A stretch of 64,000 nucleotides of DNA, taken from positions 15,707,689 to 15,771,688 of the forward strand of contig OY292274.1 in the NCBI GenBank assembly GCA_958496175.1. The letters run 5' to 3'. The stretch comes from Sisyra terminalis (Eukaryota > Arthropoda > Insecta > Neuroptera > Sisyridae). A model generated the notes under the pieces. The model ran no database searches and was not told the DNA's origin. It saw only the letters and a program-made list of their open reading frames with translations. Shown in pieces: positions 25,301 through 37,717 of the stretch (its first letter is position 1; every line of letters starts with the position of its first letter). Position numbers and translations under genes: made by a program.

Positions 25301-28300
25301 TTGTTTTCGAACTCTCATTTGAACATTTAAATAAAAAAAAAATCTGCCAAAATATACATTTATTAAACTAAAAATTGGTTATTCTTCACTTTAATAATGT
25401 CCTTTATCGATTAACAAAATTTAAAAAAAATCATATGATCTATTATTTTAACTTTAATTCCGATTTTAATTATTAATATTCATAAAAAAACATAAAACAA
25501 TATGATATCACTATCCGCAGACTGCCTTGTACCCCCTTGGTTCTTTTAAAATAAGCAATGAATTTTGATGTGGTTTTTATAATGGTTTATAGTTTTTCCA
25601 AGAACGTTTTTATCATGTAGGATTCTCATTCCAAGCATACAGTGAAAAATTACAATCAAAGTTAAAGCAGGCATATGTAAGTAGAATTAGTAGAAAGCTT
25701 AATGCTTCTCAATTTAAGTTGCATATTTTACAACATAAACATTTTCTATAAAAAAGTTATTAAATTATTAAAATAACTTTAAATAATAATAAATTAACTA
25801 TTCTTTTGGTGAACATAAGCTTGTACCCATTTTCAAAGAAAACGAATCATTTATCAAAGAATCCTTAAAAGATTTTATAGATTGAAAAAAGAAAAAAGTT
25901 GATATTTACGTAATAAAATATTCTAAGATTACTTTATGGAAAGCTAACCCTTCAATTTACTCGATCCTATTAAAATCCAACCATATAATATTTACTGCAT
26001 GAATGATATTGGATTTAGCGATCTACTTCTACCTTTTTTATGATTATTTATTTGTATTTGTTTGTTAAGCATTTGGTCATCATATTTGCAATACTTAGTG
26101 TTTACAAAAAACTTTACCACTCCACTTCTTTGGATTAAAAACCTATAAATAATGTTTATATAAAGTAGAAGACATTCCAAAATAAAATAATTATAAACAT
26201 GTTTCCCGACTATTCCAACTATTTTTTGTCAAAAATTTACAAGTAGGTACATTTTAAAACAATATCTACGTAACTAAGATTAATTTTAAGGAGGAAATGA
26301 TTTTTTTGGAGCCAAAAATCTACCAAAAATAATGGTTTTTCGATTTGAAACATCTTTCAATATAAAGGTCGATATTTTCGCTTCTAAATAGTGTTTATCT
26401 TCTTTATAAAATTTTATCCGGAGAGTTGAGGAAACATACATATTTTCATCTAAGAATAGTGGTATGTATAGGACATATGTTAAATATTTATTTAACAGAT
26501 AAAATTTATCTACAAAATAGATACCCTAAGGATATAATTTAACTATGAAAGAAAATACGTCCCTTTGATATAAATAAGTGCTTAAATGCTACTGTATTAT
26601 CAATATCTCTTTGTTTTTTATTTATACTTCTTTTTTATGATAAAAGAATTTTGTTTTGCAGGAAAAATAACTCAAGATGATTATAAATTTATATCGATAT
26701 AATTTTCATATCCACTGAAAAATGTTGGACTATTAAACCATAATTCTATCTCTTAAAACTGTGAGAACAAAGTTGGGCAGGTTAAAGTTAGTTAAAAAAT
26801 TGGCAAAGTTAACGTTTATTTTTGTAAATTTGTATTTTTATTATTTCCTTATACTTAAACTTACAAGACTGATGGATATTGTGAGTGCACAAGATAGTTT
26901 TACTCACTAGCAAAATTCCGGGTGGTAAAGTATTCCCTTGGAATTTGACAAGTTGCAAAATAAAATGAAAGCGTGGTGCAAAGTATTTATTTGTTTAAAT
27001 ATTTAATAAATTCATCCATATAACAAAGGATAAAACATCTTGCTTATTGGCAAATTTTTTTTGGCAGTTAGCATATCATTAAGTTCGGAAGTTGTTTTTT
27101 TAAGTATGTGTTTGCTGTTTTAAAAGTAAACTCTTTGATTAGCCGAGAAATACTGATTGGGATTTTATTCCATTTAATTCGTATCAATTATTTTGTAGTT
27201 CTCGAAATTCATTTTTGAAAACAGTCCATATTAGGCTTTAAATTATAGGCTATTTTGAAAGAATTAGGGTCCATGTTTAATCCAGACAATTAAAAAAAAA
27301 TTAAAAAAATCAAACTTGTATTCTGAATCAACTGTGTCCAATCTAAATTTGTGAAGTAGCACAAAAACTTGCCTCATAATTTGTTTTATTTCACTGATTA
27401 TGCAGATTTTTTCGGGCCGAGCAACCAGCCCCAACTTATCTGCCATTTTTTTTTCCTCGTACCATTATTAATTATCCGTTATTGCGTTATTATTCGTATA
27501 CCGTGACCATGATGTGCTTTATAATTTTAACAGGTGAATAATTTTCCTTTCTTTTTAAAATCTTGCATCGAATCTGATTCACGAAACAGTCTCACACGTG
27601 GCGCTTCCATTTATTAAATCATATTATTTAAGCGCAAAAATTTCCAATAATTATTTACAAATTCAAATGTAAATTTTTATTCGTGAAACTAAATGTTAGC
27701 CTTGAGTTAGCTGTTGCTAAAACGCTTTAAACATATACGTAAAAACTTGATGATTTGTTCGTATGAAATGCAAATGCCTGTAATTTAAATAGTAATAACA
27801 AATAAACTCAAGAAATCTTTTCCTTTTTAAAATATACCTGCGCGTTTTTTTCGCGTTAAGAATTCACTTCATAAGTTATTTATTCAAAGATCTCATCATT
27901 GTCATCGTCTAGATACAAAAACGACTGAAAGAATCTGTCATGTCGGTGTCAAATAATTAAAACATCTACCGAAGGTCAAGATTTTATGACGCGCAAATTG
28001 ACAAAATGATATTGCTGGCTTCTTGTACATAAATAAAAACATAAATTTAGTTAAGTAATTAACATCTGCCGTTTCGCCATTAAGAGCACCAACTAAGGTA
28101 CAACGTCGCTTGGTAATTAAAACCCTTTTTTCAGATATTTCACGATTGTTTTGTTTACAATAATATCTACAGTTCTTCTTGGAGGTGTTTAATCTTGCTG
28201 GTACCATACCTTCCTTCTTGGTTCGTTTCTTTCAACTTCGACACGCAATCATCGTCATCATTGTTCTTTTATGTAAGCACTAGAGCGTGGTTCCTATTTT

Positions 28301-29870
28301 TCATTCTAATATACGTTCATCTTTCTGATTCGTTACAGATAATGAATTTAATGAGCCACTTGTTTAGGATTTTCAATTTGTAAATAACCAATCATAAGAG
28401 CTCAGCACTTTACTAGGCACATCAAATTCAAACATTTTTATCAAATTTATGTTTTAATAAAAATATATATGCATATCACATACCACATAAATTCGTGCTG
28501 AGGAGATGAATAACAGGCCTGTACGTGACATAAAATTTGTGGTCCCTTCAATAAGAATACAAAGAAATGTTAATTTTACATTTAAACGATTAAAAACTCT
28601 GTTGAAAATTGATGAATTATTGTTTTATAAGTACAAAATAATTAAAAGTTTTTATGATATTTCAATCGCATCTCTAAAATTTCATAAACTTTAAATCTAT
28701 TTACTCTTAAGATTACATAAACCATGGTTTTGTGTGCTATGAATTTAAATGACCACTTGAAGCTTCAAGTAATGGTGTCAAAGTTAATTGACATTTTTCT
28801 CTAATGCAAAACTTATTTTGTAGTTACGAAATTAATTTGTTGTATAAACTAATGCAAAGTTATGAATAAACACTCATCGTTGCGCTAATAACCAATACTC
28901 AATAACTGCATAATTTACAGGGTCGATCATTATTTATTTTCTTATTACTGATAACATAATGTTTTTATTTAAAGCGAAAATATTAATTTGAAACACTTAA
29001 TAGAAAACATTCACTTTTCAAGTTATATTTATGTAGTACAATCTCCAAGTATAAGAGCCTCAATTTATGGATAATTAAATCGACATCAATATGAAATCAA
29101 GAGACTTATTTTTTGTCATTTGGTTTCAGAACCCTTAAATAATTATTTTTTTTAAAAAACATAAAGTTTTATTAAAACCATAAAACTTCCCGAAATATTT
29201 GTTATAGACTTATGGAACATCGGTTAAGAGTCATTGCTCTACAGTACTAATATACTGTTCCATTAGAGCTAAGGATCATCCATATGTTACCTACGTCACC
29301 AATTTTTTGGCCAATTTTGATCCCTCTTTGCCTGCTCTTTTCCAACCAGCTCCCATTCTAAAAAAAAAAATTAGGCAGGTATTTTAATATAAAAGAAATA
29401 TTTTTTTTGTCAACGCATATGGAGCAGATATATTACCAATACGTAGAGAAATTTATAAAGAAAAAAAAACTAATAAGATTTGTACAATATATAATATGTA
29501 TCGTGGTCTTATTTATGTAATATATATAACAAAAGTAAACTATAAACATAAACTTGAACAAAAGCTCAAACTAATGTATTTTTGAAGTTTTACCCAGATA
29601 CGTATTTTGATTGCCGAATTTCGATAAGATTATCGTATTTCGATTTTATTGAATGTAATTTTTATATTGTATAAACATTATAACTGTTCAAAAGCAGCGA
29701 GAAAATTTATTTTTATTTTTAAAGAAATAATATTTAAACTGTTTACCCATAAAAATAACAAATTAGGCTAATTTTTTAATGTATCGATTACTTTTGATTT
29801 ATTTTTTTTTCGAAGTATTGCTTGATCATCCGAGATTTAAGAACTAGTAACACATAGTTTAAGATTCTCA

Positions 29871-29908
29871 GCTTCATGATTACTGGAAGATCCCAGTAAT
29901 CATGAAGC
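29871..29908. repeat. Perfect 16-bp hairpin
   Basis: GCTTCATGATTACTGG, a six-base loop AAGATC, then CCAGTAATCATGAAGC. The stem has no mismatch, which is unusual by chance. It could be the remnant of a MITE core, a small-RNA precursor arm, or a template-switch inversion. No flanking duplication is seen. Confidence 0.7.
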
Positions 29909-31859
29909 CTTGTGGATTATTTCTGCCTTTATGATTCAAAAAATGTCGTCGGTCAGAACCTTATCGTCGTGATCGTCCATATTGATTCATTCTAGGATAT
30001 CTTTTTTATGATTCTCGGTTGTTTCCCGCATTGTTTTTGTACCTAGCAAACAGGTCTTGCTCAAATAAAATCAGGCAAATTGGTTTTTTACCTTTCGAAA
30101 TAAACTTCAAATGAAGTGACCCACGTTTTTATGAAGCGAAATTTAGTTCACATTTTAAACAAGTACGGCATTGTTTTTCGAGATAAGAGATTGACAATAA
30201 AAATCATAATGTATTTTGTAGAGATTCTGGTCCATTTTTTTTTCATATTTTACAGCTGACCAAGCGAATAAAGGGAGAAATTTACCTACTCTTTCAGCCA
30301 TTTTAGTAGCATAAATGTTGAATTCAAAAACTGGTCAACTTTTTAATACTAATGGGTAACGTAATAAATGGATGATCACTAATAGCTAAACTATTTCTAT
30401 TACCGGAAGTAAAATTGAAAAAAAAAAACAATAAATTCAATTCGATAGCAGAAATGATAATAGTAATATCACGGGTAGTAAATACCTACATATAATTGCA
30501 GCATAAAACATGAACGTATAAAATAGCATTTGAAAACGAAAAAAAATATAAACTCTTCCAAAAATTAACGCTATTTTAACATATGAACTCTTTCATACTT
30601 CTGTTACAATCATCTTCGTATCTATTACAGTTTTATCTAATGTAAAACTATAAAATCATTTTAAATTCCCTAAAAATAACGATTAATGTAAATTTACAAC
30701 AGGAAACTGTAATACAGTACAGTATCAAGTGTAATACAATACAGTTGATAGATTTAAAAATAAAAATAAAACAAAAATGATTTTTATAAATTACACAATA
30801 TGTAAATACTTTTGCAACTTTTTTTTTGGAGCTTTTTCCAGTTTGTTTTTTTTAAATTTATATAAATAAAAGAATGAGTCTAAAGATTGAAAAAGGTTTC
30901 CCAATGTTTAAAGAGAGAAATATTTAACACCTTTGCAGGAATTTTATAGAAACTTGCCGGCCAAAGAATTTTCGAATTTGGTTGATAACAAAAAGTACAT
31001 TTATTACTTATCGTTTAAACAGACCTTGAAAATGAAGTCTCTAAAATCAAGATACAGAACTTCAATAATGGGCACGGGTTTGGAAAGGAACTTGCATTTA
31101 AGCACTAAATACATCAAACCGGACATTAAGTAGCTACCAAAGTCTATATAGCACCAGAGGTCGCATTAATTAAAATTTGTTTTCATTTACATATATTATA
31201 TTGAAATTACAATTACATTATATTGAAATTAATACTAATTAATGAAATTAATGCATACCATTTTTCTGATTTTTTCATTATAAATAATACGACAATTAGA
31301 TGTTCCATAAAATACTTACAAGTAACAAGAATTTGACAATTTTTTATTCCGATCCGCGAAAGTAAGTCATACAGTACGAAAAGTAAGCCATACCTGGCCC
31401 CCAATACACAAAAAGTTTAGACCCTTGATTTAGACCATAGAGAAATGAAAAGTTAACTTATATATAATTATTTAATTGAAAATTATTGAAAGTTAAAGAA
31501 ATATTTTTTACGAATTTTGAATCGTTATTGAATATCTTTTAAAGATTTATTATGGTTAAAATTTAATTTCAAATCTATCACTATTATTTTCAATGTACTT
31601 TAGGTGTTAATAAATTTAATTTATCATTAGGTGATGGTTGTAGATGTTTTTCACCATTGTCTTTTAATCACTCAATTAAACAAAGTATGTTCAACTAGAG
31701 TGAGTTTCTGACCATCGCTTATATTGATGATAGTTTACTAATCAAATTACCATTAAACTCTGCCTGGAAATGTTTGGCTAATTTCCTTCATGTAATTTAA
31801 TAAATATGTAACACTATTTCTCATGGAAAATCTGCAATTGAAATACTCTTCGCGATTTA

Positions 31860-32025
31860 TTTATTGTGAATGTTAAATATATCTTTTACAAGTCTTGTTC
31901 GTTGGGGAGGATGCAACAAAACCCTATCATCAGCAAAATGAAACAAATAGAAGCTTTCATTTAACAGTCTTTTAGAAGAGTGTGAACAGACAAGGACCAA
32001 ATAACACATTTACGGAAATCTCGGT
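31860..32025 (-). pseudogene. Third non-LTR reverse transcriptase fragment
   Basis: Minus-strand reading gives VLFGPCLFTLF (like the G-x-LxPxLF block of RT) near 31993-32022 and, after a stop and frame change, FYLFHFADDRVLLHPP (the catalytic FADD box followed by hydrophobics) at about 31915-31955. DGQKLTLVEHTLF near 31700 may be the following region. Spacing fits an RT, but with FADD-x-VLL it looks like another clade than the Jockey relics. It is short and broken. Confidence 0.5.
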
Positions 32026-34741
32026 TAAATTATGTATTACGATTGAAATAATTTGAAAAGATGCTCATACTTCAAATTCGCATATTAAATATCTCATTCA
32101 TACTAATTTGTTGAAACTATATCATTTAAACTATAATCATTTCATTAAAAAACAAGCTCTTCAAGTTGTAGTTTTTGTTGAGCTTATTACAAATTAAGTA
32201 ATATTTACTCGAAAAAAATTAGAATTATTTCATCAAAAAATTAAAGCAAATGATTTTTGGTACATTCAAAAACTGTTTTTGTGCATTTTTTGGAGTAATC
32301 GATTTGAAAAAAAAAAATTCTATTTTTTTGGTACTGTAATAGTACGCGCTTTCTTTAAAAACGCACAAACGATTTAGCCCAAACTTATTTACAAAAAAAT
32401 TACACACAATTGATAAACACTTGTGAGCTTTTGATTGTAATAAAATGATAAAGAACTCGAGATAAACTTGTTGAAAAATAAACGGTAAAGCTCTCTTATA
32501 CTCATAAATTTGAAATTTTGTGCTTATGACTTCTAAAGCTTCAACGTTTTCATATCAGTGCATTTTGCATATAACTTGATTTTAACAGTACAAAGGATTC
32601 CAAACGAATGCAGAGGAGTACATTGTGCATATTTTACGAAAAGCGAATTCAAAACTTCAAATAACTTCTCAACACAGTAAACCTTTTATTGAAGATGGTT
32701 GATATGCAATTAGTACAACAGTCAAGCATATGTAGTTGCCTATATAACACATATACAAGTGTTTACTTCTGATACAGCATTATATGTAAGTATCTACATT
32801 GTGCTTCATAACACAAAAAAGAATGATTTGTGCACAGCATATGATGCAAATTTCTCAATTCCTTCAGAAACATCGGGTAATTCTAGTTAATTTTACAAAA
32901 GTCTTCCTGTAATTGTAAAGGAGTATAGACTACGTCACTATGCAATATCTATTGTTATCTATTTTAGCGTAAAAGCTAATTAACTGATTTCCAAAGGTAA
33001 AATTACGTATATTAATAAAAGAAAATAAAATGATTTCCTCTTAATACATATTTAATTTGGGAAAAAATATATGCGTAAAAAGTTCGATAGTCAAAACAAC
33101 TTTTATGTTATTGAAAACATACCAAAAATCAATGATAGGTAATCGATGTACACAAAACATTTTGAACAAAACTAATTACCATAGCTTTTTTAACTATAAA
33201 ATTGTCTCTTTACTAATTACAATGAGTAATTAAACATTTTATTTTGAATACTACATTCGTTTGCCTAAAGTGGGGATATCTACACCTCAGTACACGGTAG
33301 TAATTAAATCTACCGTTAGAAAAGTTTACTATTGTTAATAATGTGAGGGTGTAAAAAGCCCATAGGATTATTCATTATAGATACATAAAAGGAATGCAGA
33401 TTTGTTGGGCGTTGTTAGCCGCAACCACGACCCGATAATTCGATCGTAAATTACGGACTGGTGTTAGTTGATGCCTCAAAGGGAAATTTCTCTATTTGCG
33501 TTTTTCAAAATGATAAAACGAACCCCATTGTTCTTGTTAAAACGATTTACATTGTAAAGTCATTTTATTTGTAGAATATTTCTAGATATTCGTAGGTATA
33601 TTTTTCTAAAACTTCTACGATTCATCTTAATAATCCTTCAATAAGTGTCGGATTTTTTTCTAATTTTGTGCCCAATAATGTGGGTGTAGGTATCTGAGCC
33701 GCTTGTCATTTTTTAGTCCGTGATTACTCATAGTAAATGTGATATTTATGAAATAAAAATTTGTTCGAACCAAAAGTGGAAAGTTTATTTCTTTTTGGAT
33801 TGTATTACTTCATTCTTGAATGATTTGCGTGTGATGATTACGTTTTTCAAGGCTGTGGTAACATTTAAAAAAAATAACATTCTTTGTTTAACTATTACAA
33901 AATTCAACGTCAAAGCTCTTTCATCGGCAGTAGACTAGGGAAGAATATAACATCTTCACCTTCACTATCGAAACAAATAAAAAAATCGTAAATAATTCAT
34001 ACCGGTTTTTATCAAGAAAGTAAATATAATGAAAAGATTAGACTTCTAGGAAAAAAAGAAAATAAACTGATGAAAATTGTTTTCAAATCCTTTTTTATTT
34101 AATTTACTTTTTTCAGAGCAATTAAAATATTATAAAACTTTTATATCTGAAAACATTCAACAACATTCCAATAGTCACTAAACAGGCTCTGCTTTAATAG
34201 CTCGCAATGAGAAGAATGAAGAAAAAATCTAAGGAATATAAAAGGTGCAGAATATAAGAAAGATACTTATCCAAGTTTTCAAGGACGCTATCTTAAAAAA
34301 CTCCCCAGGCTTTTAAACATTATAATAAAAAAAAATTTTAAAAAATCCAAATGAAATTGATTTCTTACAAATCACAGAGGATGTTGAACTCTTTCGAATG
34401 TGTGTAAACAATAACAATAGAGCACTTTAGTGCACGAAAGAGTAACAGATGACTTATACTACACACATTGTTTCAGTGACAAAAGCAGTGACGTGCAATG
34501 ATTTTAACTGCTAAAGAATCTGTTCCTTAAAAATCAAGTTACTAATATAGTTTACTGAATCCAGAAAAATTACTTGTGCCAGAAATATTTCCAATATATT
34601 TTCTTTTATTTATATAAAAAGTCTTTGACGGAGACCAAAACCCTGCGATTGCGCAATCTGATAATCTCTGCTTTATCGCCAGCTTAATTTTTGTTTAATA
34701 AATTCTAATATACTGGCAAAACAATTTGCTTTTCATGGGTT

Positions 34742-34767
34742 CTGAAGATGTAAGTACATCTTTGAAA
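34742..34767 (+). ncRNA. Hammerhead-core-like motif (copy 1)
   Basis: CTGAAGA, then ATGT-AAGT-ACAT able to pair as a hairpin, then GAAA four bases on. CUGANGA and GAAA separated by a short stem are the conserved hammerhead ribozyme core strands. Stems I and III are not evident, so this is a motif match only. Confidence 0.25.
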
Positions 34768-35027
34768 TCTAAACGAGGAGTGCAAGCTACTCAATAAATT
34801 GGAAAAAAATTATTTACAAATGAATAATTTATTGAAAAGAAATGGGAAAGTTTGAGATAATAACTACATATTTAACTGTATTAATTAATCTACTTTTAAA
34901 TCTATACATTAAACACTATAGATGATAAAATTAAAATCTCAGCTTTTATGAAATAAAGAAGAAAATTCAGGTTGTTTAAGATTGGGGTTTTTTTATTTAA
35001 AGTTTTTTAACATTCAAATTAGCTACG

Positions 35028-35054
35028 TTTCGTTACGTATCGTAACTTCATCAG
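35028..35054 (-). ncRNA. Hammerhead-core-like motif (copy 2, left arm)
   Basis: Minus strand: CTGATGA (35054-35048), a 6-bp stem GTTACG-ATA-CGTAAC, then GAAAC. It is the mirror of the copy in the right arm. One unpaired A separates CTGATGA from the stem, unlike the canonical ribozyme. Catalytic activity is not established. Confidence 0.3.
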
Positions 35055-35149
35055 GCTTCCTGAATTACAAAAAATATTGTCTGAAACAACAATAATTTTT
35101 TTTATTGTTATTAAGTTGAAATAAAAATATTTTTTGTGATTCCAGAAGT

Positions 35150-35176
35150 CTGATGAAGTTACGATACGTAACGAAA
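35150..35176 (+). ncRNA. Hammerhead-core-like motif (copy 3, right arm)
   Basis: CTGATGA at 35150-35156, a perfect stem-loop GTTACG-ATA-CGTAAC at 35158-35172, then GAAA at 35173-35176. This is the CUGAUGA / stem II / GAAA arrangement of hammerhead ribozymes, which are known in Penelope-like elements and retrozymes of animals. Stem I could form weakly (GATT/AGTC). I find no convincing stem III or cleavage triplet, so it may be degenerate or coincidental. Confidence 0.35.
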
Positions 35177-36108
35177 CGTACCTAATTTGAATAATAAAAA
35201 ACTTTAAATAAAAAAAAAACAATCTTAAACAACTGAATTGTCTTCTTTATTTAATACTTTATATTAAAAATTTTAAGTTTATTAAGTGTTGGTGGACTTC
35301 CATGGACTGTATGGTAGAACAAAGGAAAATTTAATATTAGACATTCATATTTTTACCTATCATTGACTGAAATCTATAACTTGTCTTCGAGGCAGTAACC
35401 GCAGAAAATCATCGGTAACATCAAAAACTAATCAATAAATCATTTAATATGATATTCTTGTATAAAAAGGAGAAGATGAAACTTGTAATTGAAAATTGGG
35501 TCGCAAATATTAGAAGTTAGAAAAGTTTAAGAAACTGTATTCGTATCGATAACTAAAGGTACGTCGTAAGTTTTTTAGATTGTTTTTTTCGGGAAGAACT
35601 TCTGCTTAATACATTTGATATAACTAGATATCATTTTTTTTAAATCTTGACCTGATTTCCAGTACCTTAATCACGTATTAACAATTTTTTGTTCTTTAGA
35701 TCACTGATATCTCACGTTCCGATAAACAGTTAGTGACAATTAATTCTCATACTATTAGCCAAAGTTTACCATAACTAGTTAACATTAAGTTAATATAACT
35801 AGTAGCTTCCTATAAATTATTGACTCAAAAATAACTTGTGAGAACAATTTAGTTGTTTTTTTAAATTATAATTCATATTCTTAATAGGTAAGGATAAAGA
35901 TATTTGTTTTAAAGATATTTTAAAGCTGCTAAGTCAGTGGCAGTCATTATAGTCAACTTAATGCTCATCTACTTTTAAGATTCACTACTACTGAAATATG
36001 CTATGTTTTGTTTAGAAATATAAATCGCAAAAACTAACTAAATAAACGAACTATTCACCCACGATGTGCTTATGTAATTGCACTGACCCCTTCGTGATCC
36101 TGTATATA

Positions 36109-37717
36109 CAATCCCTGGCCATTGAATTAGGACTAGTAACATTTTTTCGCAATTCCTTGAAACATTGGCCTGTTTCATAAAGAATCAATGGTATTAATAA
36201 TTATAAATCCTCTTATTTTATTAGAATAAAGATTATTGAAACAATTAAAGTTAATCTTAATCAACTTTCAACCCTACCTAATTTCAGGGAATCGTTTATA
36301 GCTAAGTCTTATTAAATATATCATTTAGCGATAATCTCGAAAGTGTATATAAGGTCTCAAAAAAAGTCTGATTGTCATTTTATCATCAATTCTTCGACTG
36401 GTTATGTCTCAGTTTTATTATAAATACTTTCAGGAGTTTGTATCAACATGAATTTTGTTTTATAAAAAAAGGATTATAATTGTTCCAACACAATTGTTTA
36501 AGACCGAAGTGCGGTTTTGTCAAGTGTGTTTCCTTATTCCTTATTCGTTATTGTTATTGTTTCCTAATATGTAATTGCATATCAAAAAATGGGTAAAACT
36601 AAAGATATTTGTCAAAAAAAAATGATCAACCAAGTTAGTATTAATTATGACCAATAAATTCTCCTTTCGGGAAATTGCAAGATAAGAGAAAAATTCTCAT
36701 CAAACAGTATTGAGAGTTCACAACAAGTAATGATCAAATTTAAGGAATCTCAACAATCGATGAAATTGTGGAGGAGTCAGAAAAACAACACCTCGAACAG
36801 ATCGTAAGATCTCAAAGAAAGCAATTGAAAATTGTTTTCAACATTAGAAAATTTACAACAAGATCTACTTGATTTTGGAATCACAATTTCCAAGAAGACG
36901 TTACGAAGGCGATTGTATAAAGCTGGCCTGAAATATAGGCACCTGGCTAAAATTTTTTGTATTTTTGCAAACAAGTAACGTATATTTGAAAATGATATAA
37001 AATTGCTAATTTTTATCTCTCTAGATGGTTTTTAGAGATGAGTGTCGGTTAGAAACTATAACACAGAATTATAAATTTGTGAATGATATCAGGAAAATTG
37101 TACATCAACATTTAGCAACACCCACTATGTGCTATGATATGATTCTGTATCTCAGAAGAAGGTCCTGGACCGCTGTATTTTATTAAAGGTACAATTAATA
37201 GCAATCAATATTTAAAACTAATGGACATTATTTTTATACCATATTTTACTGATCTACGACGCAGAGGAACTTCAACATATTTATACATGTAGTGCACCTT
37301 ACCATCGTACCTGGTGCAAAAAAAGCAAATTGAACACCTTCGGAATCCCGATACTTTCATGAACGCGTAATTCGTTTGGAGTATCCATAAAACCCAAGTT
37401 TACTCATCCCATTATCTATCTTTTGATGCTCTAGAATCTAACAATACCAATACATGACAAAACAGTGCTAATATTAAAGAAATTATTAACTTTTAAAAGC
37501 ATGCCAAAGAATTTAAACTGTTGTTAAAATAGAGGTGCTTTAACCAAATATTAGTTTAAATGAACAAAATGTGTATAAACTTTTAAAAATAAATATCAAA
37601 TAAACGTTAAAACTAATTTTTGAATTATTTGATTACTTTTTAAAACAAAGTTTTTCGCTAATTTTCACAAAAACTACAATAATTTTTAGGTGTTCCTTAT
37701 TCAATCGCCAGGGACTG
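36109..37717 (+). mobile_element. Full-length but inactive Tc1-like transposon, 1609 bp
   Basis: The ends are imperfect inverted repeats: CAATCCCTGGCCATTGAATT on the left, and in reverse CAGTCCCTGGCGATTGAATA on the right. Both are flanked by TA, the Tc1/mariner target. In between, plus-strand frames give RKTTPRTDRKISK and DFGITISKKTLRRRLYKAGL (helix-turn-helix region), MVFRDECRLE at 37025 (first catalytic Asp), GTINSNQYLKLMD and GAPYHR. Frameshifts and stops break it repeatedly. The length is the usual 1.6 kb for Tc1 elements. Confidence 0.9.

Larger units (their letters stand above)
34951..35252. repeat. 302-bp near-perfect inverted repeat (MITE or foldback)
   Basis: The left arm, from AAATAAAGAAGAAAATTCAG, is repeated in reverse up to CTGAATTGTCTTCTTTATTT at the right end. 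The arms, roughly 125 bp each, have few mismatches and meet around a short AT-rich centre near 35100. Each arm carries a hammerhead-core-like motif in opposite orientation. It is non-coding; the 67-codon minus-strand frame inside is a by-product. No target duplication could be fixed. Confidence 0.8.

Noticed and set aside
27264..27446. Minus-strand frame MADKLGLVARPEKICIISEI
   Set aside because: Plausible-looking start with A-rich leader, but only 60 codons, no match and an AT-run end; kept as chance.
27938..28207. 89-codon minus-strand frame containing RRCTLVGALNGETADVN
   Set aside because: Not recognised, no splice sites bounding a coding block; too weak to list as a gene.
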